Assembly (NCBI GenBank): GCA_963701995.1
Contig: OY969693.1
Span: forward strand, 1,240,001 to 1,304,000
Length of the DNA stretch: 64,000 nt
Direction of reading: 5' to 3'
Source: Methanoflorens sp963701995
Lineage (GTDB): Archaea > Halobacteriota > Bog-38 > Methanoflorentales > Methanoflorentaceae
The notes under the pieces are model-generated. The model was not told the DNA's origin. It ran no database searches and saw only the letters and a list, made by a program, of their open reading frames with translations. Of the stretch, positions 62,036 through 64,000 are shown piece by piece (the first letter of the stretch is position 1; every line of letters starts with the position of its first letter). Position numbers and translations under genes: made by a program.

Positions 62036-62493
62036 CTAGCTTGCAATCGACAGGCGCGCTTTAGATGCCGGCTAGTATCTTGCATCATACGACTCATTTC
62101 GCAAAAATGATGAAAACGTTCACAAAACGTCCTCGTAAATGATCGATGAGGTATCCTTCACTGCTAACAATATCGTCTATATCAGGCGGAATCTGAGCTG
62201 TATCTAATGTCTTCCGTTTAAATCCGTAGGGGTGTCCTCAGGCCATTCCAGAATACTCATTCTACTGTCAGCTGCGAGGACTAGCCCTTCTGGACACTTG
62301 ACCGCTACAACTTGTAGTCACAATCCGGGGTCATGAAAGACGCGAGAAATAGGTTTTCGTTTTGTTAACCGATGAAGGAAAACAAACTGGGTCACGTTGC
62401 AACAGGATTTTGCGCAGCTTTATTATCACTAACAAACACATTAAGCCCATAAATAGCATATTGTAAGCAAATAGCCCACTTTGGGATGAAGAT
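62036..62493. other. gene-free region with hairpin repeat
   Basis: About 460 bases with no coding signature. It contains hairpin repeat copy 7 (62175-62194) and several AT-rich patches before the gene at 62494. Confidence 0.45.
62175..62194 (+). repeat. short hairpin repeat, copy 7
   Basis: GTCTATATCAGGCGGAATCT shares TATATCAGGCGG with the copies at 24031 and 25717. It lies outside the tRNA-bounded element. Confidence 0.35.
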
Positions 62494-63615
62494 TTGATCC
62501 ACGGGGACGATGCGGTGCTTGTTCCAATCTTTTTAGCAGAAGACGTTGTTAGTGCCTCTCAGTTAATTGTCAATATTCTTGGCATTGGAGTGATAGCCGC
62601 AGGCGTTTTCGTATTTTTTTATTGGTGGCGGATTGCGCTCGCGGACAAGTTTCAGCTTTGGCACTTCATTTTTTGGTCTCCTATGATGACAAGACATGAG
62701 GTCATACGGCGATGCACAAAAAAGGAATCTTCGGGCTGCTGGGATGATGATGAGTGTGAAGCCCAATATGTTCATCAAGATCCGTCGGGAAGGTACAGCC
62801 AAGAGGGCTGGAACGTGCACATTAACGTGCCGGCTGTAACTTTGAGAGGCCAAATCGTCAATCCTTATCCTTGGCCACTCATGGTCAAAGGCGCACTTTT
62901 CAGTTGGGTGCGTTTTGCAGACGAAAACTGCAGCATGATCCTGTTTAACCAGCGCCCAGCCGATGAGACTGATCAGTACAAATGGAACGATGCTGGATGG
63001 CGCCTGAAGTTTTTAGGTCGAAGTGTTTTGCCAGAAGATACCGCCCAAGCGGCAACCGCAGGTCTTGAGTTCAAGGTGCACGAAGAATTTCGGCCGATCA
63101 TTGTTGACCCGCGCTCACATGAAGAGATTGAACTGGTGTTTATGCCCAACCACCTCCTTTACTGTCCTAGTCTCGGCAAACCCCGGATTGACAATAAAAA
63201 AGACGAAAGGGCTGTGCAAGGCGCAAAGACAAGGATAGCATTAGAGATGGAAATCCCTGTAGGGCTGCCTCAGAAGCCCAAACAGCAAGCCGACGTGATG
63301 GACAAGAGTTGTGAGCACGTTCCAAATATGCCAATCGGCTGGCCCAAGTTAGAACCAGGAGTTTATAAGTGCTCACTTACGTTGTCGCGTAACAGATTGC
63401 TTGGCAGTGACGAAGAGCTAAGCTTCTTTTGTGATATATATGAGACTGACATTAACTTCCTTAAAAATCAAGACAAAATGGGTAATGGAGGCTATCTCAG
63501 CTGGAACTGCTTAAGACTACAAGAGGTAGAGAACAGCACTCGCAAACATATAACCGCAGATTTGTTTGAGAAGAGCGACCCAATACGAAACGTTTTTCAT
63601 TCGCGCGAGGATTAG
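62494..63615 (+). CDS. single-pass membrane protein of unknown family
   Basis: 373 aa from TTG 62494. One hydrophobic segment (about residues 24-46, VNILGIGVIAAGVFVFFYWW) is followed by a large soluble domain rich in Trp and Pro with several Cys (RRCTKKESSGCWDDDECEAQY, DKSCEHVPNMP). The second half appears beta-rich (NVHINVPAVTLRGQIVNPYPWPL). No recognised motif. The start is uncertain, because no good ribosome-binding site precedes the TTG. Confidence 0.6.
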   Translation: MIHGDDAVLVPIFLAEDVVSASQLIVNILGIGVIAAGVFVFFYWWRIALADKFQLWHFIFWSPMMTRHEVIRRCTKKESSGCWDDDECEAQYVHQDPSGRYSQEGWNVHINVPAVTLRGQIVNPYPWPLMVKGALFSWVRFADENCSMILFNQRPADETDQYKWNDAGWRLKFLGRSVLPEDTAQAATAGLEFKVHEEFRPIIVDPRSHEEIELVFMPNHLLYCPSLGKPRIDNKKDERAVQGAKTRIALEMEIPVGLPQKPKQQADVMDKSCEHVPNMPIGWPKLEPGVYKCSLTLSRNRLLGSDEELSFFCDIYETDINFLKNQDKMGNGGYLSWNCLRLQEVENSTRKHITADLFEKSDPIRNVFHSRED

Positions 63616-63844
63616 ATCTGACTTGTTTCCAAAGTTGAACTGCAAACGTCACGTAACGCGAGCACAACGATTATCGTTAATATCGCATGCCCTCAATAGG
63701 AGACGCCTGAGTACTTCTCTTAAGGCGACGCATTGAAAATAAGGCGGGAAAGGCGAATAACAAACCTTAACCCGTACCGCGCCTGACGTTGGAATCGTGG
63801 CCGGACACTGAACCTTGCCCCAACATTCTTTCTGATTTTGGATT

Positions 63845-64000
63845 GCGAACAAGAGCTGCTTGAAATCCATCGCAGCAAAACCTCACTCCACCGTGCAATA
63901 ACGAGTTACGAGTATCCAACCATGTGGCTACCGCACACATTCTCGAGACTTGCCGCCCTTCCACGCGAATTTGTCAGACTATTTACAACGGATCGTTGGC
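63845..64000 (+). repeat. HRSK repeat family copy, cut by window end
   Basis: The open frame reads EQELLEIHRSKTSLHRA, SYEYPTMWLPHTFSRLAALP, matching the middle of the peptides encoded at 45562-45861 and 50609-50961. The leader and start region are not seen, so it begins inside the repeat. The 3' end is outside the window. Confidence 0.6.

Overview
The window comes from a methanogen-type or methane-metabolising euryarchaeon with roughly 50% GC. The evidence is an archaeal information-processing set (Pelota C-terminus, SepF, ZPR1-type Zn protein, PUA protein, Lsm, L37e, Dph2) next to genes tied to methanogenesis cofactors: MfnA for methanofuran, CfbB for coenzyme F430, and a protein resembling the methanogen family DUF1894. 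I cannot name the genus from sequence alone.

Layout. From 0 to 22.3 kb is ordinary core chromosome: translation and cell division genes, purF, dph2-mfnA-ppsA, serA, a PIN-ATPase-KH protein, cfbB, small redox proteins and an ABC-2 exporter. Genes too short for routine calling are present here, including L37e, a 46-aa rubredoxin with a 43-aa partner, and a 52-aa membrane peptide. A tRNA-Val(GAC) gene lies at 22658-22731.

From the 3' half of that tRNA to 51007 lies an accessory region of about 28.3 kb. It is bounded by a direct repeat of the last 46 bases of the tRNA, as expected for a tyrosine-recombinase integrative element. Related genes follow both the real tRNA and the repeated tRNA end. 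The right-hand copy runs, after a frameshift, into a truncated tyrosine recombinase, so related elements have probably accreted at this tRNA. The main cargo is an arsenic island at 28-38 kb: arsR, arsD, a double-domain arsA, acr3, DUF1638, a flavin reductase, a thioredoxin/CcdA relay, a HEAT protein and a broken DUF2703 gene. Five copies of one inverted-repeat operator, all with a 4-nt spacer, mark an ArsR-like regulon. Other cargo includes a CrtI-like oxidoreductase, a class 1 isoprenoid enzyme, a B12-radical SAM enzyme, two AT-rich DUF3795 genes, an MFS exporter and a DUF1254 lipoprotein.

Downstream of the element (52-62 kb) is a decaying envelope/lipid cluster: an ABC-2 exporter, a GT2 glycosyltransferase, a CatB-type acetyltransferase pseudogene, a methyltransferase, a glycosyltransferase pseudogene, a PAP2-like protein and a GGPP-synthase-like gene. 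The ABC ATPase gene is preceded by three 71-bp tandem repeats that carry two short leader ORFs, each overlapping the next start at GTGA. Several broken genes here carry in-frame TAG codons.

Two dispersed repeat families thread through the accessory DNA. One is a roughly 300-bp repeat encoding a HRSK.SLH peptide that stops at tRNA-Val-like att sequence. The other is a short GCCT-N5-AGGC hairpin.
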